DNA of 64,000 nucleotides. Source: Clostridiaceae bacterium 14S0207 (lineage in GTDB: Bacteria; Bacillota; Clostridia; Clostridiales; Clostridiaceae). Below, piece after piece: positions 34,518 to 43,929 of the stretch. The notes beneath the pieces are model-generated. The model saw nothing but the letters and a program-made list of their open reading frames with translations, ran no database searches and was not told where the DNA came from. The position numbers and the translations under genes were made by a program. Within the stretch, counting starts at the first letter, position 1. Each line of letters begins with the position of its first letter. The stretch spans positions 1,240,001 through 1,304,000 of the forward strand of contig CP026600.1 of the NCBI GenBank assembly GCA_003288255.1. The letters are read 5' to 3'.

Positions 34518-36860
34518 ATGTTATTTAAAAGAGAAAGATCAATGAAATTAAGCAAGTATTTTGAACTACTTAAACCGGAATATGATTATATAAAAGTAAT
34601 GCCAGATAAGTCTATAAGAAATTACAATAGTACTAATATAGCCAAAGCTATTGCTAATACTTATAAAACAATAGATAGAAGAATACACAAAGAAAAGAAA
34701 AAGATATTCTTTGAAACAAACTTTAAAATATCATATGTATTAGATATAACTAAAGAAGATACAAGTTTTTATTTTATGATACCTAAATCATTCCTAAATA
34801 TAATAATTGAAAAAATAAGAGAAATATGGCCCAAAACGACTCTAGTAAAAGTAGAAGAAATTAAAAAACATATAAATCCTATAACATATCAATTAACGTA
34901 TAAAAAAGAAGATGCTCTTTCACTTCATGTAGATAAAAAATCAAACGAACCTCTGAATTCCATATTAAGTGTATTAGATATTATGAAAGATGAAGATAGA
35001 GTTACTATTATATATAATTTTATGCCTAGAACTCAATTTGGATGGTTTAAGCAATATAACAATACAATAGACAAAATTAAAGAGAATAAGCCCATAGAGA
35101 AGGAAAAAGTAAGTTCAAAATACATTTTAAAATTAGGAATAAGTATTTTTTCAGAGTTAGTAAATACATTAGCAGAAGTTATAAGTGATTTTCTAGGTGG
35201 AAAATCTAAGAATGAAGTTAATCTTTCAGTATTAGAAACAGTAGCAACTGCTTTAAATGGAGGGAAAGAGTTAAGTAATTCTACTAAAAAGAAAAAAGAA
35301 CTCAGTATTATAGATACTCAAATAGCAGTTATAAGTGATAGTAATGATAAAACAAGGCAAGAAAATAATGCAGTATCAGTATGTCAATCGTATAGGGTGC
35401 TAGATGAAGATAATGAATTAATGTATAAGAAAGTTAATAATTGTAATATAAAGCTGGATGATTATAAATTTAAGAAAATTGATGTTAATACAGTATCTGT
35501 TGATGAGTGTCAAAATTTTATACAAGCACCAGGTAGAAAATTATTAAATGATTTTAATATAAAACATATAGAAGTAGCTGAAACACAAGTTCCTAAACAA
35601 TTACAAAAAGGATATATAGAACTTGGAGATGTTAAATATAAGGGGCAATTAACAAAATCATATTTAGAGGATGAATACAATATAGGATCATTACCATTAG
35701 TATTAAATGGAGCACAAGGAAGTGGTAAAAGTACCTATATAGCTAATATATATAAATTTGCAAATAAAAGAAAAGAAGGGGGAGTGCTTATAGATTATAT
35801 TAAGAAAAATGAACTTACAGAAGAAGTATTAAGGTATTTACCTAAAAAGGATGTAATATTATTAGATTATTCCAAGCCAGAGTGTATGCAAGGTTTTGCA
35901 TTTAATGAAATAGAATTCAATGAAAATATGAGTTCTTATGATAAATTGAAATTAGCTAATCTACAATCACAGCAAGTACTTGAACTTATAAATGCTGTTA
36001 ATGACAAAACTCAACCATTAGCAGCTAGAATGAGAAAATATCTTATATCAGCTGCAACTATAGTATTTAGTACTGGAGAATCTTCTTTAAAAGAAGTTGT
36101 CAAATGCTTAGAGGATCATGTAATTAGACATGAATATATAAAGAAATTATCTACTGAAGAAAAAGAGTTGTTAGAAGATAAAATAAATATATTAGAAGAG
36201 ATAGATGATTATTCTAAACCTACAAAGGATAATCTAGAGCCACAACTTGTAGGAACTAAAGATAATAGAATAGATGGTATATTAGATAGAATTTCATTAT
36301 TAAAAGAAGACTTTGATTTAGAATATATGTTTAATAAAGGGGCAAAGGGTAATATAAACATAGCTAAAGAATTGGAAAAAGGAAAAGTTATAATAGTAAA
36401 AATGTTACAAGACGAATTTTCACAACATGCTAAAAATGTTATAACAACTTTCTTTGTGAGTAAGATATGGCTTTCTACAGAGATACGTGGTAAATGGAAT
36501 AATAAGCCTAAAAGAACTTATATAACTATAGATGAAGTATTCCAAACACCTACAGCTATGGAGTTATTGGCTCAAAAGAATGTTTTACCTCAAACAAGAA
36601 AGTTTGGATGTAAATTTATATTTAGTTGTCAAATAACTTCTCAATTAGATATATTACTTAATACATTAGAAGGTGCTGGATCATCATTTATGTTACTAAA
36701 AGGTAGTAAAGAGGAAGATTTCAAGAAGTTCGAAAATAAGATTAAGAACTTTGAATACGAAGATCTTAGAGATATGGAAAAGTTCCATTCGTTAAATTTA
36801 ATATATTATTCTGGCGGTTATGCAAGTTTTATAAGTAAACTTCCAGCACCAATAAAATAA
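34518..36860 (+). CDS. HerA/TraG-like membrane-associated ATPase
   Basis: I use the ATG at 34518 behind GGTGGAAGAG. The product is 780 residues. Residues 1-200 resemble the N-terminal domain of conjugation ATPases. Walker A is GAQGSGKST near residues 398-406, and Walker B is YITIDEVF near 668-675. RKFGCKFIFSCQITSQ follows, as in VirD4/TraG coupling proteins and VirB4-like motors. It should pump or couple DNA or protein at the membrane. No relaxase, integrase or other transfer genes are nearby, so this is either a remnant of a conjugative element or a small independent system. Confidence 0.75.
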   Translation: MLFKRERSMKLSKYFELLKPEYDYIKVMPDKSIRNYNSTNIAKAIANTYKTIDRRIHKEKKKIFFETNFKISYVLDITKEDTSFYFMIPKSFLNIIIEKIREIWPKTTLVKVEEIKKHINPITYQLTYKKEDALSLHVDKKSNEPLNSILSVLDIMKDEDRVTIIYNFMPRTQFGWFKQYNNTIDKIKENKPIEKEKVSSKYILKLGISIFSELVNTLAEVISDFLGGKSKNEVNLSVLETVATALNGGKELSNSTKKKKELSIIDTQIAVISDSNDKTRQENNAVSVCQSYRVLDEDNELMYKKVNNCNIKLDDYKFKKIDVNTVSVDECQNFIQAPGRKLLNDFNIKHIEVAETQVPKQLQKGYIELGDVKYKGQLTKSYLEDEYNIGSLPLVLNGAQGSGKSTYIANIYKFANKRKEGGVLIDYIKKNELTEEVLRYLPKKDVILLDYSKPECMQGFAFNEIEFNENMSSYDKLKLANLQSQQVLELINAVNDKTQPLAARMRKYLISAATIVFSTGESSLKEVVKCLEDHVIRHEYIKKLSTEEKELLEDKINILEEIDDYSKPTKDNLEPQLVGTKDNRIDGILDRISLLKEDFDLEYMFNKGAKGNINIAKELEKGKVIIVKMLQDEFSQHAKNVITTFFVSKIWLSTEIRGKWNNKPKRTYITIDEVFQTPTAMELLAQKNVLPQTRKFGCKFIFSCQITSQLDILLNTLEGAGSSFMLLKGSKEEDFKKFENKIKNFEYEDLRDMEKFHSLNLIYYSGGYASFISKLPAPIK

Positions 36861-37123
36861 ATTTGAATAAGTTTTTAATATTAAGCTAACAATTTAATAT
36901 AACATTTATTATAAGGAGATAAACTAATGAATAGAAATAAGAAAATATTAATTATCACTAGTGTTTAATTTTTAGAAAGTATTTTTATTGACAATTGTAC
37001 GATACTTAGTTTTTATAACTAATTTCCTATATTAATAAGTAATGGAATAATATTACAAGAACAAAAGGCAGACTTATCTAAATAGCGATAGCTTGCGGAT
37101 ATTTGATAGTTTTTTAGTTATAA

Positions 37124-38245
37124 TTATCCACCTAGCCACTTTTGCCACGAAAATAGAATATTATCTATTAATTTTGTGAGAGAATGTTTTATTAATCTTT
37201 TTATTTTTAATAGGCCGTAGGCTGTTTTTGCGACATTTTGTATTAATTTTATTATAATAAATGTTATTATTGCAGAAACAATCTGCATCATTACTGCATT
37301 GAGGCTATGACCTATAAACCTTTTTATTTTTAAATTCTGCTTAATCCATTTGAAGAATAGCTCAATATCCCAACGTTTTTTATATAACCATGCTATATCT
37401 TCACTAGTATATTGTAATATATTAGTTACAAAGGTTAATATTTCACCTTCAGAATCAACTACAGTGATAACTCTATACTGATTTTTTGTCATATTAATAT
37501 TTTCTGTACCAAGATAGCAAACAATATCTTCAATGATATTTATAGAATCATCTAGTAAAGTAACATCAGAGTAAGTTATTTCAAGATTTCTTATTTCAGT
37601 TATAGCAGCATTATCTTTTAATCGTGTGATAAAGCGTATTCCTTTATCGCTAAATTCATCAAACTTTTTATAGTCAACATAGCCTTTATCAAAGACATAT
37701 ATACAATTGTTTTCTGTAATAAGTTCTTTCATCTTTGTTCTATCATGAGGTTTGGCATTAGATACAATTATAAGCTCTGGAATTCCTTTGTTTAAGTTGA
37801 ACTTTGTATGAAGCTTTATTCCAGCTTTTGTAGAGCGAAATTCTGCCCATTGAAAATAAGTTTTAGCCATACTTATAGTTGAAGAGTCTATTAGTTTTAT
37901 GGTTCCAAACTTTTTAATTTTCTCACTTATATGCAATTGTTCTAGAGTATTAGAAATTAGTTCATTCAATATTGGAATGTAAACATTATAATCAATATGA
38001 TTGTTATAATTTGATAACATCCCCAAGCTAACGCTTTTTATTGATTCCTTTAGTTTAGAATCTGATTGCATAAAATCACCAATATCCCTTAAACTGTCTA
38101 GCTTCGCTAAGTGAAAATATAGGTGAGTTTTTAAATGATTTGATGCTATATTATAGTTAATATCTAACTTATAGGCAGATTTTTTCAAAGTGTTCCAGTT
38201 AATAAGATCTAACAATTTTTCAAAGATAGTGATATAATTATTCAT
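37124..38245 (-). CDS. IS4-family DDE transposase
   Basis: 373 residues, apparently intact. KLIDSSTISM holds the first catalytic Asp, YVFDKGYVDYKKF the second, and YKKRWDIELFFKWIKQ is the Y-(2)-R-(3)-E-(6)-K signature of IS4 transposases, carrying the catalytic Glu. A hairpin at 38246-38312 (CCTTTGC/GCAAAGG and CAGCA/TGCTG) lies directly before the start codon and probably blocks translation of read-through transcripts, as in other IS4 elements. Confidence 0.93.
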   Translation of the reverse strand: MNNYITIFEKLLDLINWNTLKKSAYKLDINYNIASNHLKTHLYFHLAKLDSLRDIGDFMQSDSKLKESIKSVSLGMLSNYNNHIDYNVYIPILNELISNTLEQLHISEKIKKFGTIKLIDSSTISMAKTYFQWAEFRSTKAGIKLHTKFNLNKGIPELIIVSNAKPHDRTKMKELITENNCIYVFDKGYVDYKKFDEFSDKGIRFITRLKDNAAITEIRNLEITYSDVTLLDDSINIIEDIVCYLGTENINMTKNQYRVITVVDSEGEILTFVTNILQYTSEDIAWLYKKRWDIELFFKWIKQNLKIKRFIGHSLNAVMMQIVSAIITFIIIKLIQNVAKTAYGLLKIKRLIKHSLTKLIDNILFSWQKWLGG

Positions 38246-38312
38246 AAATAGTCAGCAACTCCTTTGCGATATGATGGTGGTAATTATATTAAAGCAAAGG
38301 TGCTGGCTATTT
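38246..38312 (-). promoter_or_regulatory. Hairpin protecting the transposase start
   Basis: AAATAGTCAGCAACTCCTTTGC and its partner GCAAAGGTGCTGGCTATTT pair with a small bulge and enclose the region before the transposase ATG. In external transcripts it would sequester the start region. Confidence 0.5.
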
Positions 38313-38694
38313 TCATTTATATATTGATGGAATAAATACAAGTTTATTACATATGATTATTGTCAATAGGATTTTAAATCCATTTATTAAACACTAGTGA
38401 TTAATTATATGTATTTTTTCTATATTAATTTTAAGCTGTATATTTACTAATCCTAATAAAAATGAATATATTAATTGGACAATGGAATCAATGCAATATA
38501 AAAGTACAGATATATTAGAAAAAGGATTAATAGGTATTTTAGGTAAAAGATTAATTACAGATACTACTATGAGTAAAAATTATATACTTTTTAGTGTCTA
38601 TAGGACTAAAATAGACGATCAGGAAATTGTTACGGTAGGAGCTTTTAAAAATTTCTTTTGTGTAAAAAATAAAATTAAGAATGAAAATATTACT

Positions 38695-38724
38695 AAAGGA
38701 GCCTTTAAAAATTAAGGCTCCTTT
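38695..38724. terminator. Bidirectional terminator
   Basis: AAAGGAGCCTT pairs with AAGGCTCCTTT. T and A runs on either side let it serve both the DUF4359 remnant and the converging HTH gene; it overlaps the ends of both genes. Confidence 0.75.
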
Positions 38725-39188
38725 TGAGGTTGTAATATATTTTTTAATCTATAATAATTTTTTCTACTAATAACAGAAGTTTTTCTTTCCCATCTACAGA
38801 TCATGTCATAAGATAAACCCAATAGTTTACTAAGTTCTAATTTACTAAGATTATGTTTAATTCTATAATCTAATATTACTTTTGGAAAGGAATCTAAAAA
38901 TAAATAATAATCATCATAAAAATATTTAGTATTAACTTGAAAGAAATTTGCTAACTTCTTGGAAAGTTCCCTTGAAGGATAATTATGGTCAGATTCTATA
39001 CTTTGAATTAAATATCTTTCTTTTTCAGTCATTCCTAATTTTATAGCAATATTTGTTTGGGATAGATTATGTATTGCCTTATGGTATTTAAGCCATTGCC
39101 AAGGCGGTGAATTAAGACTTGGTAGCTCAATATTGGCTAATTTAATATAAATTATATATTCTTTCCAAATTATCGTATTTTTATACAT
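38712..39188 (-). CDS. Double HTH (XRE-type) regulator
   Basis: 158 residues from the ATG at 39188 (a TTG three codons earlier is possible). Two HTH domains are visible: about residues 31-88 (AIHNLSQTNIAIKLGMTEKE ... LANFFQVNTKYFY) and about 102-150 (IKHNLSKLELSKLLGLSYDM ... RWERKT). Tandem HTH proteins of this sort often read two half-sites. It converges with the DUF4359 remnant. No strong ribosome binding site is visible. Confidence 0.75.
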   Translation of the reverse strand: MYKNTIIWKEYIIYIKLANIELPSLNSPPWQWLKYHKAIHNLSQTNIAIKLGMTEKERYLIQSIESDHNYPSRELSKKLANFFQVNTKYFYDDYYLFLDSFPKVILDYRIKHNLSKLELSKLLGLSYDMICRWERKTSVISRKNYYRLKNILQPQKEP

Positions 39189-39197
39189 AATGGTCAA

Positions 39198-39556
39198 AAC
39201 TCACTACCAGCATCTATACAAGTAAAGGGTTCAAAACTCATATGTTTTCCTCCAATAAATACTATACTAATAAATTATTTTGAACTCCTTTATTTGGTTA
39301 CATAAAATTTTGAAAAACAAGTTTTTATAAATTTTTTAAGTAAAAAATAACTAGAAAATATTAATGTTCACTTAAAATTTTTACTTGTTTTTAGAAGATG
39401 ATTTAAGTGAATCAAAATGTTAAACGTCTATTAAAAAACACAAGGAAATTTAAAATATAACAAGCTTATAAATAGTAGCATATTAAGAAAAATATAGTAA
39501 CATGAAATATATTATATATTTAAAAAGGAGGATTTAGTAGGAGTTTATTAAATTAA
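39198..39556. other. AT-rich intergenic region, no gene seen
   Basis: About 360 bp with no credible ORF or RNA gene. An AAAAGGAGGA ribosome binding site at its end precedes the broken gene at 39557. Confidence 0.4.
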
Positions 39557-39913
39557 TGAACTTTATAACTAAATATAAAAGATTATTTTAAAGATGATAC
39601 TATTTCTGAGATACCAGTAGAAAGTGTTATGGAATTAAGAGAAGACTATTTAGAAGATTTATATGATGAAAGTTCTGATAATGAAAGAGTAAATATATTT
39701 TTTGATTTACTACATAAATATAAGTATCTTAAAAATCTAAATGCAAGAAAGAAAATAGCACATATTTGTTATCTTATATCATACTATATTCTTTTTAATC
39801 TGAAACCCAATTGGTATGTAGAGATTGCTATGAAATATGCTAAAAAAGCAATTTATTATAATAATATTTCAGGTTACCATGAATGGATAGCAATAGTTAA
39901 AAGAGGGATTTAA
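39557..39913 (+). pseudogene. Small protein gene with an N-terminal frameshift
   Basis: The ATG at 39557 opens MNFITKYKRLF and stops. In the next frame, DYFKDDTISEIPVESVMELR continues without stops to 39913. The intact part from the ATG at 39629 gives 94 residues (LREDYLEDLYDESSDNERVN ... YHEWIAIVKRGI), helical, with a hydrophobic middle. I do not recognise it. A single-base indel near 39580 would restore one frame. Alternatively translation starts at 39629. Confidence 0.45.
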
Positions 39914-40438
39914 ATTTTAAAGAGTGGCTATATTAAAAAAGTGTGGAACCAGTCCAATATAGTACTTTTTAAGTTTATTTATAGATTTATGAAGAAGCAT
40001 ATGGATTATATGTATAAGTATTTTAATAGTTTCGAATCTTTTTATTTTGTTATATAAATTTTCAGGAATAAATCTCCGTATTTTTTAAAAATACAAAATT
40101 GATAAAAATATTTTTGAATATAATTATTAAAAATATTTCAAATAGGGTAAAACTTCAAGAATATGGATACAGTTTTTAGTTTATTATACGAATTTAATGT
40201 AGTGTAGATTTTTTATACATGCAATAATAAAATCATTTAAAAGGTGTACATTTATAAGTAAATATTAATAAGTATAATGAATAAGTAAATGAAGTTAAAA
40301 ATAAATTAAGATATTTTACAAATTCAAAATACAATGTACAATATTTGACAAAAGCTTAAATAAGTGTACAATATTTTAGGGAGAGGTATAAATATATATA
40401 ATAAATTAGATTGAATGAAGTATGTTGGAGGAAATGAT
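39914..40438. other. AT-rich intergenic region, no gene seen
   Basis: About 525 bp, among the most AT-rich parts of the window, with no ORF that looks coding and no hairpin with a clear T run. TTGACA (40343-40348) lies upstream of TACAATATTT (40370), a possible promoter for the gene at 40439. Confidence 0.4.
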
Positions 40439-40930
40439 ATGGACAGTTTATGGCCTCAAAATTTTGAATGTAGCTGTGATGGAAAAAAATTTCCTAATGT
40501 TATACTAGAAAATCAAGCTGCTTTCTTACCTAAATTAACTAATAATTTATTATATGCAAAAGTTTTGCCTGAATATGATTATAAAGCTGAAAATGACATA
40601 ATAAATCCATTTTGCAATAATACTGAATGTGCTTATTCTTTTAAGGTAACTAGTCAGGATTTTAAGGATTGTGCATACTGGCTTTTTTCAATAAGTTATG
40701 GTACTTCCATTTACCCATTAAAAATAACAATGAAAAATGTATTACTTAATGAAATATTAACAATAGATCCTCAATTCAATTATATACAATATAAAACATT
40801 TAACTATATAAGTGTAGAAAATGAAAGAGAATTTAAAAAATATATACAGTTAATATTTAATAGCAATACAGTAAAATTAATAATATATCAGCTAATGAAT
40901 ATGTGTAAGCAATTAAAAGATCAGTTATAA
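40439..40930 (+). CDS. Hypothetical protein with N-terminal cysteines
   Basis: The ATG at 40439 is supported by GGAGG at 40427-40431, so I reject the in-frame ATG at 40415. The product has 163 residues, starting MDSLWPQNFECSCDGKKFPN. Cysteines occur as CSC near the start and CNNTEC in the middle. The rest is mixed alpha/beta (YWLFSISYGTSIYPLKITMK) with no membrane segment. Not recognised. It faces the Cys-rich repeat protein gene 390 bp away (convergent), so a shared spore or surface role is only a guess. Confidence 0.6.
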   Translation: MDSLWPQNFECSCDGKKFPNVILENQAAFLPKLTNNLLYAKVLPEYDYKAENDIINPFCNNTECAYSFKVTSQDFKDCAYWLFSISYGTSIYPLKITMKNVLLNEILTIDPQFNYIQYKTFNYISVENEREFKKYIQLIFNSNTVKLIIYQLMNMCKQLKDQL

Positions 40931-41175
40931 TATATAATTAATAAAAAGGATAAAATTGTGTTTATAGGGGATAAAGTTTTACAACAAAAAGAAAGGGTTT
41001 TCTTAATAGGGCAAAAATAGTATTTTAAAACATATAGTAAATGATAATGAGATTAATTTAGAGTATTTAGTAGTGCGATTTTACATATAGGAAAACATTT
41101 AGTAAGAATTAGCTTATTAAAAATTATGTAAATATAAGTTAAATAAGAAATTTAAAAAATAATAGAATTCATATA

Positions 41176-41227
41176 AAAAAGACTATCTTAAATAAAAATA
41201 AAGTTTTATTTAGAGATAGTCTTTTTT
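41176..41227. terminator. Long hairpin terminator
   Basis: AAAAAAGACTATCTTAAAT pairs with ATTTAGAGATAGTCTTTTTT with one mismatch. It separates the convergent genes at 40439 and 41322 and can act in both directions. Confidence 0.75.
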
Positions 41228-41321
41228 AGCATTATTAAGAAGAATTTTGTGTTAATTAACTAATTTAAAAATATATTATCTGTCCAGTTTAAAAATGTCT
41301 TAAAAAATAAAGTTGTCTATA

Positions 41322-41999
41322 TTAATAATTATAATAATCGTAATAAATGTTACTAGATGAGAAATTAGAATCAGTGTTATCGTAATAATTAGCTGGATAT
41401 ACTATATCATATTTCTTGGTTGGGTCATTAATAGAACATTTATCGCAATAAGGTTTGCAACATGGTTTGCAGCAAGGGTAACAACAACAAGGTTTGCAAC
41501 AAGGTTTGCAACAAGGTTTGCAGCAAGAGTCACAACAACAAGGTTTGCAGCAAGGTTTACAGTAAGGGTTGAAACAACAAGGCTTACAACTAGAAGGAGT
41601 CATTATTGAAGGCATACCTTCAGGAGTATTTGGAGTAGTTCCTACATTTCCCCCCCCAGTTGAACCAAGAGGGCATTTAATTTCTTCATAACTTGGATTA
41701 AAAAGTGTTCCATATAGAGCAAAGCATACTTTAGGTGGAGTATTATATTGTTTATCAAAAATAACACCCCAATCAGAAAAGTCAAATGTGAATATTGCTA
41801 AAAAAGTAATATCAGTAGCATGTTGAGGAATTTGAAATTTATATGATTGAAGTACTGGAAAATAAGGACTTTCAAAATTTTGTTTAACTCCATCTACAGT
41901 ATAACCAATGAGACATTTAGCTACATATGCAGCTTGATTATATATAGTAATATATCCATTTTCATTAGTATCTTTAACATTTTTAACATTAGTATCCAT
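41322..41999 (-). CDS. Cys-rich repeat protein, possibly of the spore surface
   Basis: 225 residues. Residues about 1-105 form a beta-sandwich-like domain ([20 protein letters not shown] ... [17 protein letters not shown]), similar in feel to the C-terminal domain of cholesterol-binding cytolysins. A Gly/Pro/Thr linker follows, then about 50 residues built from C-K-P-C-C units (at least eight, some as CKPCCC or SCC), and a Tyr/Asn/Asp-rich tail. Cys-rich tails of this kind cross-link exosporium or coat proteins by disulphides. The role is inferred from composition alone. Confidence 0.6.
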   Translation of the reverse strand: MDTNVKNVKDTNENGYITIYNQAAYVAKCLIGYTVDGVKQNFESPYFPVLQSYKFQIPQHATDITFLAIFTFDFSDWGVIFDKQYNTPPKVCFALYGTLFNPSYEEIKCPLGSTGGGNVGTTPNTPEGMPSIMTPSSCKPCCFNPYCKPCCKPCCCDSCCKPCCKPCCKPCCCYPCCKPCCKPYCDKCSINDPTKKYDIVYPANYYDNTDSNFSSSNIYYDYYNY

Positions 42000-42210
42000 A
42001 TATTATCACCTGATTTAAATAGTCAAGATTACTCTTGCTAATTTAGTATATTATTTTTCTACTAGAAGTGTTACTAAATAGTCGCATTTTAGCGAAAAAT
42101 TAAAATATATTTTAATAGAAAGAATTTATATAAAAATCGTATTGTTTTTAGAAAATTTATGATAATATTAATATAAATAATATTTTAACAACAAGAGGTG
42201 CAGCAAAAAT

Positions 42211-42510
42211 ATGGAAAAATATATTATAGTACAAAATAATAATATAAAAGGGATTTTAGATAGTAAGGATCAAAAATTAAATGATGTATTAAAAGAATAT
42301 GAAAGTTGCATTAAAAATGAAGAGGTTAAGGTATATGAAGAAGGAAAATTGTTGGAAAGTTTGAATGAAACTGAAAAAAGTAAATATTTAAATGGTACTT
42401 TGGATAATAGCTCAATAATTCAAGTTTTGGTTAGAAGATGTGAAGAGTCATGTAACATAAATCAAGAGCAATATTTTTATTATGATGAAGATTTTTATGA
42501 CTATGATTAA
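42211..42510 (+). CDS. Hypothetical acidic protein
   Basis: 99 residues, ATG after AAGAGGTGCAGCAAAA. Begins MEKYIIVQNNNIKGILDSKD, acidic throughout, and ends in a Tyr/Asp/Glu tail (QYFYYDEDFYDYD) that resembles the tail of the neighbouring Cys-rich protein. It is divergent from that gene, 211 bp away, so the two may share sporulation control. Function unknown. Confidence 0.6.
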   Translation: MEKYIIVQNNNIKGILDSKDQKLNDVLKEYESCIKNEEVKVYEEGKLLESLNETEKSKYLNGTLDNSSIIQVLVRRCEESCNINQEQYFYYDEDFYDYD

Positions 42511-42570
42511 TTTTATTAAAAAAAATTTTATTTATATATATTTATTAAAAAGTAAATTTTTTATAGTAAT

Positions 42571-42606
42571 AAAGAGTGCTTAGGTTATTTTAAGTGCTCT
42601 TTAATT
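42571..42606 (+). terminator. Hairpin terminator
   Basis: AAAGAGTGCTTA pairs with TAAGTGCTCTTT, followed by AATTTTTG. It ends the gene at 42211. Confidence 0.75.
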
Positions 42607-42697
42607 TTTGTTGAATACTTTATATGTATAGGATATAATCAATATATAAGATTTAGAAAATTCAAAAAATAATTTTATAACTTTAGGAGATATAAAT

Positions 42698-43348
42698 ATG
42701 GCTACATGGATTGCTCATATGAGAGTAGCAGAAAAGATATTGAATACTAGAAAGGACTTTGAGGTTGAATCATTTTTACTTGGAAATGTTGGACCTGATT
42801 CTGGTGTACCAAATGAAGATTGGAGTAATTTCGATCCACCTAAAAAAATTACCCATTGGCAATTAAGTGAGAAAGGTATTGATGCAGAAGCTTTTTTTAA
42901 TAAATATATAGAAGACCAAAATAAAAATTGCAGTGAATATTATTTTAAATTAGGATATTACGTACATTTATTAACTGATATTGAATGGCATACAATATAT
43001 ATGGAGAAGAAAAAAACAAAATTATATAAAGATGGTCTAGATAAAGATAAGAATTTTATTTGGGTTATAAAAAAGGATTGGTATGGTCTTGACTATTTAT
43101 ATTTAGAACAACATCCTGAATCTTTATTTTATAAAGTATTTCAACATGTAAAAGAAGTTCCAGATTATCTAGGCTATTTTCCTAAAGGTGCATTTACTAG
43201 ACAAGTAAAATACATAACAGAATTTTATTTAGGAGAAAATAATGAAAATAAAGATAATTTTGTATATCTAAGTAAGGAAGAAATGGATAACTTTGTAGAA
43301 GAAAGGTCAAGAAAAATAATCGAGAAAATGAAAATAAAAGGTTTATAA
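42698..43348 (+). CDS. Zinc-dependent phospholipase C-like hydrolase
   Basis: 216 residues without a signal peptide. The pattern ATWIAHMRVAEKILN, then FLLGNVGPDSG, THWQLSEKG and YFKLGYYVHLLTDIEWH supplies the Trp, His and Asp ligands of the zinc-dependent phospholipase C fold. Cytoplasmic members are common in clostridia and their substrates are unknown. It stands alone with its own ribosome binding site (TTAGGAGATATAAAT). Confidence 0.8.
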   Translation: MATWIAHMRVAEKILNTRKDFEVESFLLGNVGPDSGVPNEDWSNFDPPKKITHWQLSEKGIDAEAFFNKYIEDQNKNCSEYYFKLGYYVHLLTDIEWHTIYMEKKKTKLYKDGLDKDKNFIWVIKKDWYGLDYLYLEQHPESLFYKVFQHVKEVPDYLGYFPKGAFTRQVKYITEFYLGENNENKDNFVYLSKEEMDNFVEERSRKIIEKMKIKGL

Positions 43349-43503
43349 AGAAACTAAAATTTAAAAAGAGTCATTATAAAGAAAATATTGAGAAATAGTT
43401 AAAAGTAATATATACTATGAAGGAAATAATTTTATAAATAAGTAAAAAATACATAGCTTATTTTATCAAATTACAATATTAATTATCATAAGGGGAAAAT
43501 GAA

Positions 43504-43785
43504 ATGGACAATATATATATTTATTTAGCTATTTTAGTATTAGTGAATCTAAGTATCTATTTTACTGTAAATAGTGCTATTAGTACTTTTTCAAAACAAA
43601 TTAAGCGTATGAATTCAAAAATAGATAAAATTGCAGAAAAACTAGATGTAGAATTTGAAAATATAGATGATGAATTAAGAGAACTTATAAAAGCAGATAA
43701 AAAAGTTCAGGCCATTAAAACTTATAGAGAATTTTCAGGGGCAAATTTAATAGAAGCAAAGCAGTATATAGACTCTTTGATGTAA
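43504..43785 (+). CDS. Membrane-anchored L7/L12 C-terminal-like protein
   Basis: 93 residues. An N-terminal helix (YIYLAILVLVNLSIYFTV) is followed by a coiled coil (IKRMNSKIDKIAEKLDVEF) and then a segment (KKVQAIKTYREFSGANLIEA, then KQYIDSL) matching the ribosomal protein L7/L12 C-terminal domain, which binds translation factors in the ribosomal stalk. Here it is tethered to the membrane. Such small fusions are common in Firmicutes but their job is unknown. Confidence 0.78.
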   Translation: MDNIYIYLAILVLVNLSIYFTVNSAISTFSKQIKRMNSKIDKIAEKLDVEFENIDDELRELIKADKKVQAIKTYREFSGANLIEAKQYIDSLM

Positions 43786-43819
43786 GAATTTAAATTAAAA
43801 TTAAGATTATTTTATAAAA

Positions 43820-43848
43820 AGGCATCCAAATAAAGGATGTTTTTTTTA
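43820..43848 (+). terminator. Hairpin terminator
   Basis: GGCATCC pairs with GGATGT around AAATAAA, followed by a run of eight T residues. Confidence 0.75.
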
Positions 43849-43929
43849 TATTTGTAAAAAATTGCCGTTGAAAGTTATGCCAAATTATGATAAAAATATA
43901 GTAACAAAGGAAAACGGGGGAGAAATTAT

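Larger units (their letters stand above)
36964..38391. mobile_element. IS4-family insertion sequence, 1428 bp
   Basis: The 8 bp palindrome CACTAGTG flanks it at 36956-36963 and 38392-38399, so it is probably the target duplication. Both ends begin TTTAAT and contain TATTGACAAT (left end) or its counterpart about 20-30 bp inside, as imperfect terminal inverted repeats. One transposase gene lies inside on the minus strand. Confidence 0.75.
36927..38715 (+). pseudogene. DUF4359 membrane protein gene split by an IS element
   Basis: The 5' piece (ATG at 36927 after AAGGAGATAAACTA; MNRNKKILIITS) stops at the insertion. The 3' piece is open from 38401 and reads LIICIFSILILSCIFTNPNK, then NEYINWTMESMQ and GKRLITDTTMSKNYILFSVY, a near-complete DUF4359 domain ending at 38715. 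The two pieces are not in the same frame after removing one target copy, so there was also a frameshift. The IS element fills 36964-38391. Confidence 0.7.

Noticed and set aside
39225-39245. GGTTCAAAACTC as a possible tRNA T-arm
   Set aside because: No acceptor, D or anticodon arms can be folded around it. I found no tRNA gene in the window.
41847-42041. 64-residue plus-strand ORF opposite the Cys-rich gene
   Set aside because: It is antisense to coding sequence, low-complexity Ile/Ser, and has no ribosome binding site.
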